A stretch of 30,470 nucleotides of DNA from a virus, in IMG/VR virus record IMGVR_UViG_3300010885_016539, positions 1 to 30,470 of that record; one strand, given 5' to 3'. The notes beneath the pieces are model-generated. The model was not told the DNA's origin and did no database searches. It saw only the letters and a list, made by a program, of their open reading frames with translations. A program made the translations under genes and the position numbers. Below are positions 20,581-27,560 of this stretch, in pieces. How positions within the stretch are numbered: position 1 is the stretch's first letter; each line of letters starts with the position of its first letter.

Positions 20581-23500
20581 TACGCAGCCCTCCCCTTGAG
20601 TGCGGCAACCTCAATAACTGTGCTGCCTCCCACGACTTCAATCACGACCTTCTCAACCTCGCTGGCCGTTGGGGCGATCGCTGATCCACCGTCCCATCTC
20701 ACGCTGTAGCCAGAGTTGCCCGCAAACCAGTTGATGGTGCCGCTGGTGTAGCTGAACGACAGCACACCTCGCCACACGTAGTTGGTGGGGATGCTGGCCA
20801 GGTTGCTCAGGTTGATTGTGGTGGTGCCAGCGATGGCGGCAGCCGTCACGAACTCACTGGCGGCTGTGACATCCAAGGCGTAGGTGCCGGATGCCGCCGT
20901 GACGGTCTGGCGAAGATTCCACTGTGTTGCCTGGGCGACATTCCCGTTCAGCTTCTGAATGGCGCTCAGCACCGAATCGGCCGCCGTGATCGTCCCAGCG
21001 CCGCTGGCGTACCCCGTCAGCACGGTGCTGCGCACCTGGGCCTCAGAGAACCCCGTGGCGCCGCTGGCGATGCCGTCGAGCTTGGCCTTATCCGAGCTGG
21101 ACATAGCACCCGCCGCGAGGGTGGTGGCGGCCGGCAGCAGCGCGACCGGCACCAGGGCGCTGCCATCCAACCGGACCAGGCCGTTGGCGACATTCAGGCT
21201 CAGCGTGATATTCCGGTTGCGCGTCTGGAAGCCCTGGGCGTCAACGGTTGAGGTGTCGGAAACGCTGATCGGCTGACCGGCTGTTGTTGTGACCGCCTGC
21301 AGGAACTTGTTATCGGCGTAGGTCTTGACTGCGAACTGCGTCGGTGCCGTGTTGCCATCAGCGGCTCCCGTGCTCGCGTACAGGCTGGTGTTATTGCTCA
21401 CCTCCCGCAGCTGCTCGCCCACGGTGCTGATGCCTCCGTTACGGCTAAATGGTCCGATGAAGTTCAGGCCTGAAAGATTGAACTGATCGGTGTTGATCGT
21501 GACGGTGCCGCTGGTGCCGTCAACGGTGAACTGAGTCCCGACCGCAAAATTGCCCAGTTCATCGGTGTTTGATGAATAGACCCTGCCGTTGTTCGTTTCG
21601 ACAATCTTGTTCGCCGGGATCGGAACTCCGCCATTCCAGGGCAAGGCGTTGTAGTTGGTGCCGGAGCCCACGTACTCGAAGGTGTGGCTGGGGGCCGAAA
21701 TCTGCGAGCGCTGCCTGAAGTCCAGCGTCTGATCAACAGCCAGCGAGTTCTTCAGGCCCCCATTGGTGCCGGAGAAGAACTGCACCCGGTAGCCCGCCCG
21801 ACTGTTGGAGTCATTGGCCACCGTGTTGCCGCTCGCGTCGATCGGCACGCTGCTGGTCACGATGTAACCGCTAGTCGGGCAGATGAACGCCAGGCCGTTG
21901 ACGGTGACCGATCCGGTGCTGGCACCAGGCAGGGCCGTCACGGTGGTAATCGTGGTCAGGCCGCTGGTCTTGTCGTAGACAGCACCGGCCACGCCGTAGT
22001 CGGTGCCGCCGATCGCCACCGTGCCGCCGCTCACGTATTCGTGATCAGGACCGCTGGGGGATGCGGCCTCGGTGTAGGTAAAGGTGTAGACGCTGGTCCT
22101 GGTGTAAGTGAATGTCTTCGATTCGGCTGCACCCGTGCTGGCGTTCCTGGGGAACACCAGCTGTGGGAACATCAACTGCCCCGCGTTTGGCCGGCTGCTG
22201 CTGTTGCAGATGAACGACAACCCAGCCAGCGTCACACTGGCTCCCACGGTTGGCGTGTAGCCTGTGGCCCTCACGGTCGTAGCGCCGGTGGTGTTGTTGT
22301 AGGTGGCGGCCACCACGTCGTAACTGGTGCCGCCGACCGTCACCGTGCCACCGCCCACGTACTCATGGGCGATCGCGCTGGTGTCCAGCGTGATTGCGAA
22401 CGTGGTGCCAGATGCCGCCGAGATCGTGACCGGCCGGCCACTAGCACCCAGGCTGCCGGCGGTTGGGTACTTGATCTGGCGGCCCAGGCGGTTGGCGCTG
22501 AAGCCGATTACATCAACCTCAGTCACACCCTGCCGGATCACCGCATAGGTGCCGACACCAGGCTCTGTGATGTCGAGAATCGAGCCGCCAGAGGTAGCCG
22601 AGATGGTGAACGTGTCGGCCGTCAGGCTGGCGCTGCGCACGAAGTAGACGGCGCCTGTCGCCAGCGGTGCCGGCAGCGTTCCCATGCTGGCCTGGAACAC
22701 CACCTGATCATTGGCGCTCAGCCCGTGAGCGGTGCAGGTGAATGTGTTGGTGGTGTCGTTGATCGTGACGGCTTTCTCAATCCGAGCCGCCCCAAACTTG
22801 CTCACCCTCGACTTACCTGTAAACACCGGTCGCGGGCTGTAGCCATCAGCCACTAGGCCATAGATGCCGAAGTCGCTGGTTCCACCGCCCGACAGGTTGA
22901 CCTGCCCACCGGTCAGGGTCTTGACGTGGTATTGACAGAACGTGCCGAAGAACGACACCAGTTGGGCATAGCCGTCGTTGGTGACCAGGCAGCCGGGGCC
23001 GCCTAGGTTCACCTGCGTGTAGCTGTCCACCACCATCGAACGGATGGGGGAGTTGGCGGCGCACTTGCTGCCGTCCACCAGGATGCCGCCGCCGGTGTCA
23101 CCAGTGGAAACGGAGCCGGCCGTGCCGCTGTCATCCTCTGCGGTGATACTGCTGCAGTTCTGGATGTAGGGGGACTTGAGGATGTAGGCGCCCAGCCCAA
23201 CTGCGCCGATGCCCCGGTTATCTGCCAGTTCGTTGAAGCTGATGGCCCAGGACAGGTCCCCGGTGGCGCTGTTCGCCTGGTGGCCAGCGAACTCCAGGCC
23301 CCAGCACCAGAATCCCGAATCCACCTTGAAGATATCTTTCATTTCCTGCCCTGCGGCAGGCCCTACGGTGGTGTTGCGCAGGCCGGAGCACAGCAGGCCA
23401 ATGTTTCGCTTCCAACGGATCGGCAGCGCCGCTTCTGTGTAAGTGCCAGAGCCAACCACCACCAGGTTGCCAGGTTGCGCCGCTGCAGCGGCTGCGGCCA

Positions 23501-23951
23501 GCGTGCGAAGCGGTTCACCCGGGCTGGTGCCGTTGTTGGCATCGTTGCCGCTGGGGGAGACGTAAACCCGATTCGCGTCACGAAACGCGGTCAGCGCCTC
23601 CAGCACATTCCAGCGAACGGCCTGCGCTGTCCACGCCCGGCGCGTGGTGCCAGTGCCAGCCCTGGCCTCCACCTCCGTGGCTGTCGCGGCGGTCCATTCG
23701 CGTGCGTTGCTCACTGAGGCGTCGCTCGTTGACACCTTGTTGCTCAGCGCCGCCAGGGTGGCTGAGCTGAGCGGTTTATCGGCGTCGCTGGTGTTATCGA
23801 CACTGCCGAGGCCCACCGTGGTCTTGGTCGCCAGGTTGGCGATTGCCTGCGTGCTCGCGTCAACGGTGGTCGCGCCCTGATCCATCGGCACCCGCTCCGA
23901 GCCCGTCAGGATCGTTGCATTGGGTAGCCCTGAAATTGTGATGTCGGCCAT
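20580..23951 (-). CDS. Large tail fibre with parallel beta-helix (pectate-lyase-like) domain
   Basis: 1123 residues. The N-terminus (ITISGLPNATILTGSERVPMDQ) is a fibre attachment type region. Residues about 125-400 begin with VYVSPSGNDANNGTSPGEPLRTLAAA, the hallmark of DUF1565/pectate-lyase-like beta-helices. Two similar units at about 515-575 and 615-690 share HEYVxGGTVxxGGTxY and LxFIC, an internal duplication. Residues about 750-830 (SHTFEYVGSGTNYNALPWNGG, TDELGNFAVGTQFTVD) resemble a module I recall from virion proteins of T4-like cyanophages. Near 945, AGAMSSSDKAKLDGIASGA is a common tail-fibre motif. No obvious enzyme residues are seen. It probably binds the host envelope; starts right after a 103-base gap. 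Confidence 0.75.
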   Translation of the reverse strand: MADITISGLPNATILTGSERVPMDQGATTVDASTQAIANLATKTTVGLGSVDNTSDADKPLSSATLAALSNKVSTSDASVSNAREWTAATATEVEARAGTGTTRRAWTAQAVRWNVLEALTAFRDANRVYVSPSGNDANNGTSPGEPLRTLAAAAAAAQPGNLVVVGSGTYTEAALPIRWKRNIGLLCSGLRNTTVGPAAGQEMKDIFKVDSGFWCWGLEFAGHQANSATGDLSWAISFNELADNRGIGAVGLGAYILKSPYIQNCSSITAEDDSGTAGSVSTGDTGGGILVDGSKCAANSPIRSMVVDSYTQVNLGGPGCLVTNDGYAQLVSFFGTFCQYHVKTLTGGQVNLSGGGTSDFGIYGLVADGYSPRPVFTGKSRVSKFGAARIEKAVTINDTTNTFTCTAHGLSANDQVVFQASMGTLPAPLATGAVYFVRSASLTADTFTISATSGGSILDITEPGVGTYAVIRQGVTEVDVIGFSANRLGRQIKYPTAGSLGASGRPVTISAASGTTFAITLDTSAIAHEYVGGGTVTVGGTSYDVVAATYNNTTGATTVRATGYTPTVGASVTLAGLSFICNSSSRPNAGQLMFPQLVFPRNASTGAAESKTFTYTRTSVYTFTYTEAASPSGPDHEYVSGGTVAIGGTDYGVAGAVYDKTSGLTTITTVTALPGASTGSVTVNGLAFICPTSGYIVTSSVPIDASGNTVANDSNSRAGYRVQFFSGTNGGLKNSLAVDQTLDFRQRSQISAPSHTFEYVGSGTNYNALPWNGGVPIPANKIVETNNGRVYSSNTDELGNFAVGTQFTVDGTSGTVTINTDQFNLSGLNFIGPFSRNGGISTVGEQLREVSNNTSLYASTGAADGNTAPTQFAVKTYADNKFLQAVTTTAGQPISVSDTSTVDAQGFQTRNRNITLSLNVANGLVRLDGSALVPVALLPAATTLAAGAMSSSDKAKLDGIASGATGFSEAQVRSTVLTGYASGAGTITAADSVLSAIQKLNGNVAQATQWNLRQTVTAASGTYALDVTAASEFVTAAAIAGTTTINLSNLASIPTNYVWRGVLSFSYTSGTINWFAGNSGYSVRWDGGSAIAPTASEVEKVVIEVVGGSTVIEVAALKGRAA

Positions 23952-24054
23952 GGTTCAGGCTAGAAAGTCAGAGCGTGATCAGTCGTGCCGTTGATCGCGG
24001 CCACATCATGGCGATGAACTGTGCTCAGGCTAGGCAGGCTGAACCTTTGGCGCC
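23952..24054 (-). promoter_or_regulatory. 103-base gap with two TAGCCT motifs (candidate internal late promoter)
   Basis: One of the larger gaps in the late arm. On the minus strand, CTAGCCTGAACC ends directly before the fibre ATG (TAGCCT at 23957-23962). Another CTAGCCTGAGC lies about 70 bases further upstream (24024-24034), inside the inverted repeat 24025-24042. TAGCCT fits the minimal TAnnnT -10 box, but no clear -35 box is present, and the nearer one would give an almost leaderless mRNA. Confidence 0.3.
24025..24042 (-). repeat. Inverted repeat, family TCAGnCT-n4-AGyCTGA
   Basis: Minus strand TCAGCCT-GCCT-AGCCTGA: 7-base arms with one mismatch and a 4-base centre containing CC, as in the copies at 1864, 2663 and 17158. 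It lies in the gap between the chaperone-like gene A and the large fibre gene. Confidence 0.5.
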
Positions 24055-24702
24055 CTACTGCTCAGGCGCCCCCAAGCTGCGGATCAGGTCGGCCGGTAGG
24101 TGGTAGCCAGTGGCGATCTGGGCCATGCCAGCGGCTACCTCGGGGCTCACCAAATTGGCCTGGCGCAGGATTAGCCAAGCGCCGATGAACAGGCTCGGAT
24201 CGTTTTGTGACGCCGCCGCCAGCACTATGGCGCCGAGGTCGGACAGCGCAGTTGCGGCCCTGAGCAGTCGCTGCCGCCGGACCCCCTCAGCGGTTGGCAG
24301 CTCAGCCTCAAGGACTTGCCGCGCCTCTATTCGAGCTGCTGCAAAGGCTTCTGATTGCAGGAGTTGGGTTTGAAAGCCCGGCCAGTCCGGCGGCGGAGCG
24401 TTTGCCGCGTCATAGTCCGCAATTTCATGCTCTGAGGCATCACGAATAGGCCAGACTTGTCGCCAGGCGCCATCGACCAACTCGGCCTCAACAGGAAGCA
24501 GGCGTTGAGTCCTGGTGTTGATGGTGGGTGGCTCAACCTTAGCCACTGCGTACACCAGGATTGGTGGGTCGAGAGTGGCGTAGGTGGCCAACTCGCCGGG
24601 ATGCGGGTCGCTGGAAATCGACAGTTGCGGCTCGTCGACGCGGAACTGCATCACCGAATAGGGATACTGGGGGATTGTGTTGCGCAGGCGGATGATGTTC
24701 AT
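24055..24702 (-). CDS. Tail fibre assembly/chaperone-like protein, copy A
   Basis: 215 residues. It has the same ordered blocks as the protein at 19179: an N-terminal beta-rich part, TRTQRLLPVEAE, WRQVWPIRDASEHEIADYDAANAPPPDW, and a helical C-terminus ending LPADLIRSLGAPEQ. It follows the collagen-like and glycine-rich adhesin genes with a six-base gap. The function is inferred from position and from the resemblance to fibre chaperones; it could instead be a structural piece at the fibre base. Confidence 0.6.
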   Translation of the reverse strand: MNIIRLRNTIPQYPYSVMQFRVDEPQLSISSDPHPGELATYATLDPPILVYAVAKVEPPTINTRTQRLLPVEAELVDGAWRQVWPIRDASEHEIADYDAANAPPPDWPGFQTQLLQSEAFAAARIEARQVLEAELPTAEGVRRQRLLRAATALSDLGAIVLAAASQNDPSLFIGAWLILRQANLVSPEVAAGMAQIATGYHLPADLIRSLGAPEQ

Positions 24703-24708
24703 GGTTGG

Positions 24709-25611
24709 TTAGATCGGGTAGCGGATAATCCAAATGCCAGAGCCACCGTTGTTTCCGGTACGGCTGAAACCTGCAACGCCGCCGCCACCTCCGCCCGTAT
24801 TAGCTGCACCTGGCGCACCAGACGCGCTATTCCCAGAGCCTCCAGCGCCGCCGCCAGCGGTTGCGGCTCCAGCTCCGCCCACGGTGTTGAAGTCAGAGCC
24901 TCCTCCTCCGCCTCCTCTGGCGACAGCAGTTCCAGTGATTGACGACGTGACACCAACACCACCATCGCCGCCTCTGCTGGTGTTGGTTGAGTCGCCGCCC
25001 GCGCCCACAAAAACGTCGCCACCAGGGCCGCCCGCTCCACCGCCTCCGCCAGCGGCATAGCCCAATGAACCGTCGTTTCCACCGCCAAAGCCCTGGCCGG
25101 TGGTCCCGGCCCTCCTCGTGGTGGAGTCGCACGATCCGCCGCTAGACCCGCCTGTAGATCCAATGGCCTGGGTGCCACCTCCGCCTCCGCCCAGTGCGAC
25201 GATACCGGCAAACGATGAATTGCCGCCATTGCTGCCAGTTGCCTGAACGCCGCCATTGCCTCCGGCGCCGACCACGACTGAATAGGTCTGGGGCGTGACG
25301 GCGATTACTGGTTCCGCAGCAGCGCCACCACCGCTGGACTCCCCCACGACTGAGCAGCGATAACCGCCACTGCCGCCACCGCTGCCGGGGTACCCGCTTC
25401 CGCTGCTTCCACCACCGCCGCCGCCGCCGCCAATGCCCAAATACTCAACATTGCCGCCAGTTGTAACTACAAAAGTAGATGTACCTACTGTCGTAAAAAT
25501 GTGGACTCGGTAGCCGCCGACATCCAGAACAGTGTTGCCACCATTAGCCACCACGCCGCCAGCGTCGAGGCTCGCCAAAAATGCCAGGTCATCAAACGAA
25601 AATGTGTTCAT
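24709..25611 (-). CDS. Glycine-rich tail adhesin
   Basis: 300 residues. Residues 1-60 are a small beta-rich domain (VLDVGGYRVHIFTTVGTSTFVV). Residues 60-290 are extremely glycine-rich with many GGGGG runs and Ser, Ala and Asn spacers. The end NNGGSGIWIIRYPI is the terminal strand seen in many phage glycine-rich fibre proteins. Poly-glycine sandwiches of this sort are known from the gp38 adhesins of T-even phages, where they sit at the fibre tip and determine the receptor. Its start overlaps the preceding collagen-like fibre gene by four bases, so the two may be fibre shaft and tip. Confidence 0.75.
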   Translation of the reverse strand: MNTFSFDDLAFLASLDAGGVVANGGNTVLDVGGYRVHIFTTVGTSTFVVTTGGNVEYLGIGGGGGGGGSSGSGYPGSGGGSGGYRCSVVGESSGGGAAAEPVIAVTPQTYSVVVGAGGNGGVQATGSNGGNSSFAGIVALGGGGGGTQAIGSTGGSSGGSCDSTTRRAGTTGQGFGGGNDGSLGYAAGGGGGAGGPGGDVFVGAGGDSTNTSRGGDGGVGVTSSITGTAVARGGGGGGSDFNTVGGAGAATAGGGAGGSGNSASGAPGAANTGGGGGGVAGFSRTGNNGGSGIWIIRYPI

Positions 25612-26774
25612 GGCGATTCCTTCCAGGCGGCACGAATGTCCGCTGACGAAGCGCCATTGGCCTTAATGGTCAGCACTGCCGACTTATTTGCAGTCTGCGT
25701 GGCGGGCTTGTTACTCAGGAATACCCACCCTGCCGGGAATGTCAACGTTCGATTAGCTGCGCCAGGTTCTATAAAAATGGTCACCCATCTTCCCAGTGAA
25801 AGGTTGATTGCTGTGAACGAAACCGCTCCGGTTAAGGTGAGTAGTTGATGCGTTCCGGTGAGCGTTGCTAGATCTAGCTCGATACTGGCGCTGTATGCCA
25901 GTGATTGGGTTGGAATTGTGCCGCTGCCACCACCACCGGCGCCGGTATCGCCTCGGGGGATCGTGAAGTTGAAAATGGCAGCCGAACTGGTGCCGGTGTT
26001 CGTGACGCTGGCGGAGGTGCCAGCGGCGCCGGTGGTGACGGTCCCAACAGAGATCGTGGCGGCTGTGCCGTTGGTCCCGTTCGTCCCGTTGGTTCCGTTC
26101 GTCCCTGCGTCGCCTCGGGGAATCGTGAAATTCAGCGTGGCCGCGCTGCTGGTGCCTGAGTTGGTAACGGATGCAGAGCTGCCAGCGGCGCCGGTGGTGA
26201 CCGTGCCGACCGCCACCGTTGCAGCTGTGCCGTTCGTGCCAGCGGTTCCGTTGGTGCCGTTGGTCCCGGCGTCGCCGCGAGGGATGGTGAACGCCAGCAC
26301 GGCGGCGCCGCTGGTGCCGGTGTTCGTGACACTGGCCGAGCTGCCTGCCGCTCCAGTGGTGACGGTGCCAACGCTGACGGTTGCGGCGGTGCCGTTGGTG
26401 CCAGCGGTGCCGTTTGTGCCGTTGGTTCCGTTGGCGCCTGGCGCGCCGATCAGCGCAACGCCAGAGCCCCACGCGCCGGCCGCCTTGGGGCCATACAGGC
26501 GCGTGGCTGCCGTGTCCAGATAGATGTCGCCGTTGACGCCCAGGGCGCCGCTGGGGGCGCCGCTGCCGCTCAGGATGGTGTTGCCGCTGCCGCCGCTGCT
26601 GGTGGAGTAGTAAGCAAGCGAGCCCCAGGTGCTGGCACCGTCGCCCATCTTCAGCTTTCGGGTGTCAGTCTCAAGGCCCAGTTCGCCATTGAGCAGCACG
26701 GGATTGGCAGCAGTCCACGCTGCCGCCGTGTCGCGCCTAAAGACAATCCGTGCCGGGATGGTTTGAGTGGTCAT
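25608..26774 (-). CDS. Collagen-like tail fibre
   Basis: 388 residues. The N-terminus PARIVFRRDTAAAWTAANPV, then LGLETDTRKLKMGDGASTWGSLAY, is the head-binding domain found in Mtd-like phage fibres. Residues about 110-285 have three units, each made of collagen-like Gly-X-Y triplets (GTNGTNGTAGTNGTA) and a beta segment (SVGTVTTGAAGSSASVTNTG, LAFTIPRGDAG). The remaining 100 residues form a beta-rich trimeric end (LTGTHQLLTLTGAVSFTAIN, then RTLTFPAGWVFLSN). Phage collagens with such inserts form long trimeric shafts. The start overlaps the head-tail joining gene by four bases. Confidence 0.8.
   Translation of the reverse strand: MTTQTIPARIVFRRDTAAAWTAANPVLLNGELGLETDTRKLKMGDGASTWGSLAYYSTSSGGSGNTILSGSGAPSGALGVNGDIYLDTAATRLYGPKAAGAWGSGVALIGAPGANGTNGTNGTAGTNGTAATVSVGTVTTGAAGSSASVTNTGTSGAAVLAFTIPRGDAGTNGTNGTAGTNGTAATVAVGTVTTGAAGSSASVTNSGTSSAATLNFTIPRGDAGTNGTNGTNGTNGTAATISVGTVTTGAAGTSASVTNTGTSSAAIFNFTIPRGDTGAGGGGSGTIPTQSLAYSASIELDLATLTGTHQLLTLTGAVSFTAINLSLGRWVTIFIEPGAANRTLTFPAGWVFLSNKPATQTANKSAVLTIKANGASSADIRAAWKESP
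25930..26450 (-). repeat. Three tandem repeats in the collagen-like fibre gene
   Basis: Each unit is about 170-180 bases and encodes Gly-X-Y triplets followed by a beta segment ending IPRGD. The DNA copies are similar but not identical; the number of triplets differs between units, as expected from repeat expansion or contraction. Confidence 0.7.
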
Positions 26775-27172
26775 GCGTGGCCACCGTCGTAGATGAAATC
26801 AACCGGGGCCGGAGTTGGGGTGGTCGGTGTTGGCGCCGCGCCACCGTCAAGGATGTAGGCCATAGCTTCTTCTGCTGTCAATTTCACCAGCGGCACCCGG
26901 CAGAAGCTGCCGTCGTCGAAGCGCTGCGGCTGGGTTTCGCACTTGTAGCTGGTGCCATCAACCGTCACCAGGTCGCCATAGCTCAGGCTGCCGAAGGTGC
27001 TGGTGGGGACGGTCAGCAAATAATCGATGATCGTGATCTCGCCGCCGAGGATCATCTCGGAGTTTTGAGAGAGAAAGCCTTGCCCGGTGACAGCGCCAGC
27101 CACAACGCTGACGCTGCCCAGGCGGTTGAAGGCCACCCGATTGGCTGCTGCCGATAGGGTGACCCAACCCAT
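26771..27172 (-). CDS. Head-tail joining protein (lambda FII / Gifsy-2 type)
   Basis: 133 residues. The segment with EITIIDYLLTVPTSTFGSLSYGDLVTVDGTSYKC, followed by RFDDGSFCRVPLVKL, resembles the small beta-rich head-tail joining proteins such as lambda FII, which sit at the neck between portal and tail. Residues 105-120 form a Pro/Thr-rich linker (GGAAPTPTTPTPAP). It lies between the decoration protein and the first fibre gene. Both ends are coupled: one-base overlap with the upstream stop and four bases with the fibre gene. Confidence 0.6.
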   Translation of the reverse strand: MGWVTLSAAANRVAFNRLGSVSVVAGAVTGQGFLSQNSEMILGGEITIIDYLLTVPTSTFGSLSYGDLVTVDGTSYKCETQPQRFDDGSFCRVPLVKLTAEEAMAYILDGGAAPTPTTPTPAPVDFIYDGGHA

Positions 27173-27498
27173 CAGAAGGAGCCGTTAAGGCGGACGTTGG
27201 CGCTGGTGTCGCCGGAAGCGTAGGCGGCCACGAACACACCGATCAGCGTGTTGCTGGTCGAGGTGGCGGTCACGTTTTTGTTGGTGTCGTTCCAGTACGC
27301 CTTGGCGCCAAGGGTGGCGGCGCCAGTGGCCTTGGGCAGGTTGTAGACGCCTTTCAACTGGAAGCTGCCGACCTCGGCGTTGGCCAGGGCGGTGACGGCG
27401 ACACCAAAGATGGAGCCAATCAGGGCCCCACCGCCGGAGGCGACTGCGTAGGGGGCGGCAAGGGCGAGAACGTCGCCGTCTTGGATGGAGTTCTTCAC
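27172..27498 (-). CDS. Capsid decoration (cement) protein, DUF2190-like
   Basis: 108 residues. It starts with GTG 27498, preceded by GAGGT at a suitable distance, a clear ribosome-binding site. The sequence SIQDGDVLALAAPYAVASGGGALIGSIFGVAVTALANAEVGSFQLKGVYNLPKA, then LGAKAYWNDTNKNVT, is typical of DUF2190, a family of small beta-barrel proteins beside major capsid genes; they stabilise heads as lambda D does. The 62-base gap from the capsid gene contains this ribosome-binding site. Confidence 0.8.
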   Translation of the reverse strand: MKNSIQDGDVLALAAPYAVASGGGALIGSIFGVAVTALANAEVGSFQLKGVYNLPKATGAATLGAKAYWNDTNKNVTATSTSNTLIGVFVAAYASGDTSANVRLNGSF

Positions 27499-27560
27499 GG
27501 GTGATTACCTCGGGGGTTGAATGAAGGAAGGGCCGGGGTTGCCGGCCCAGAAGGTCAAGA

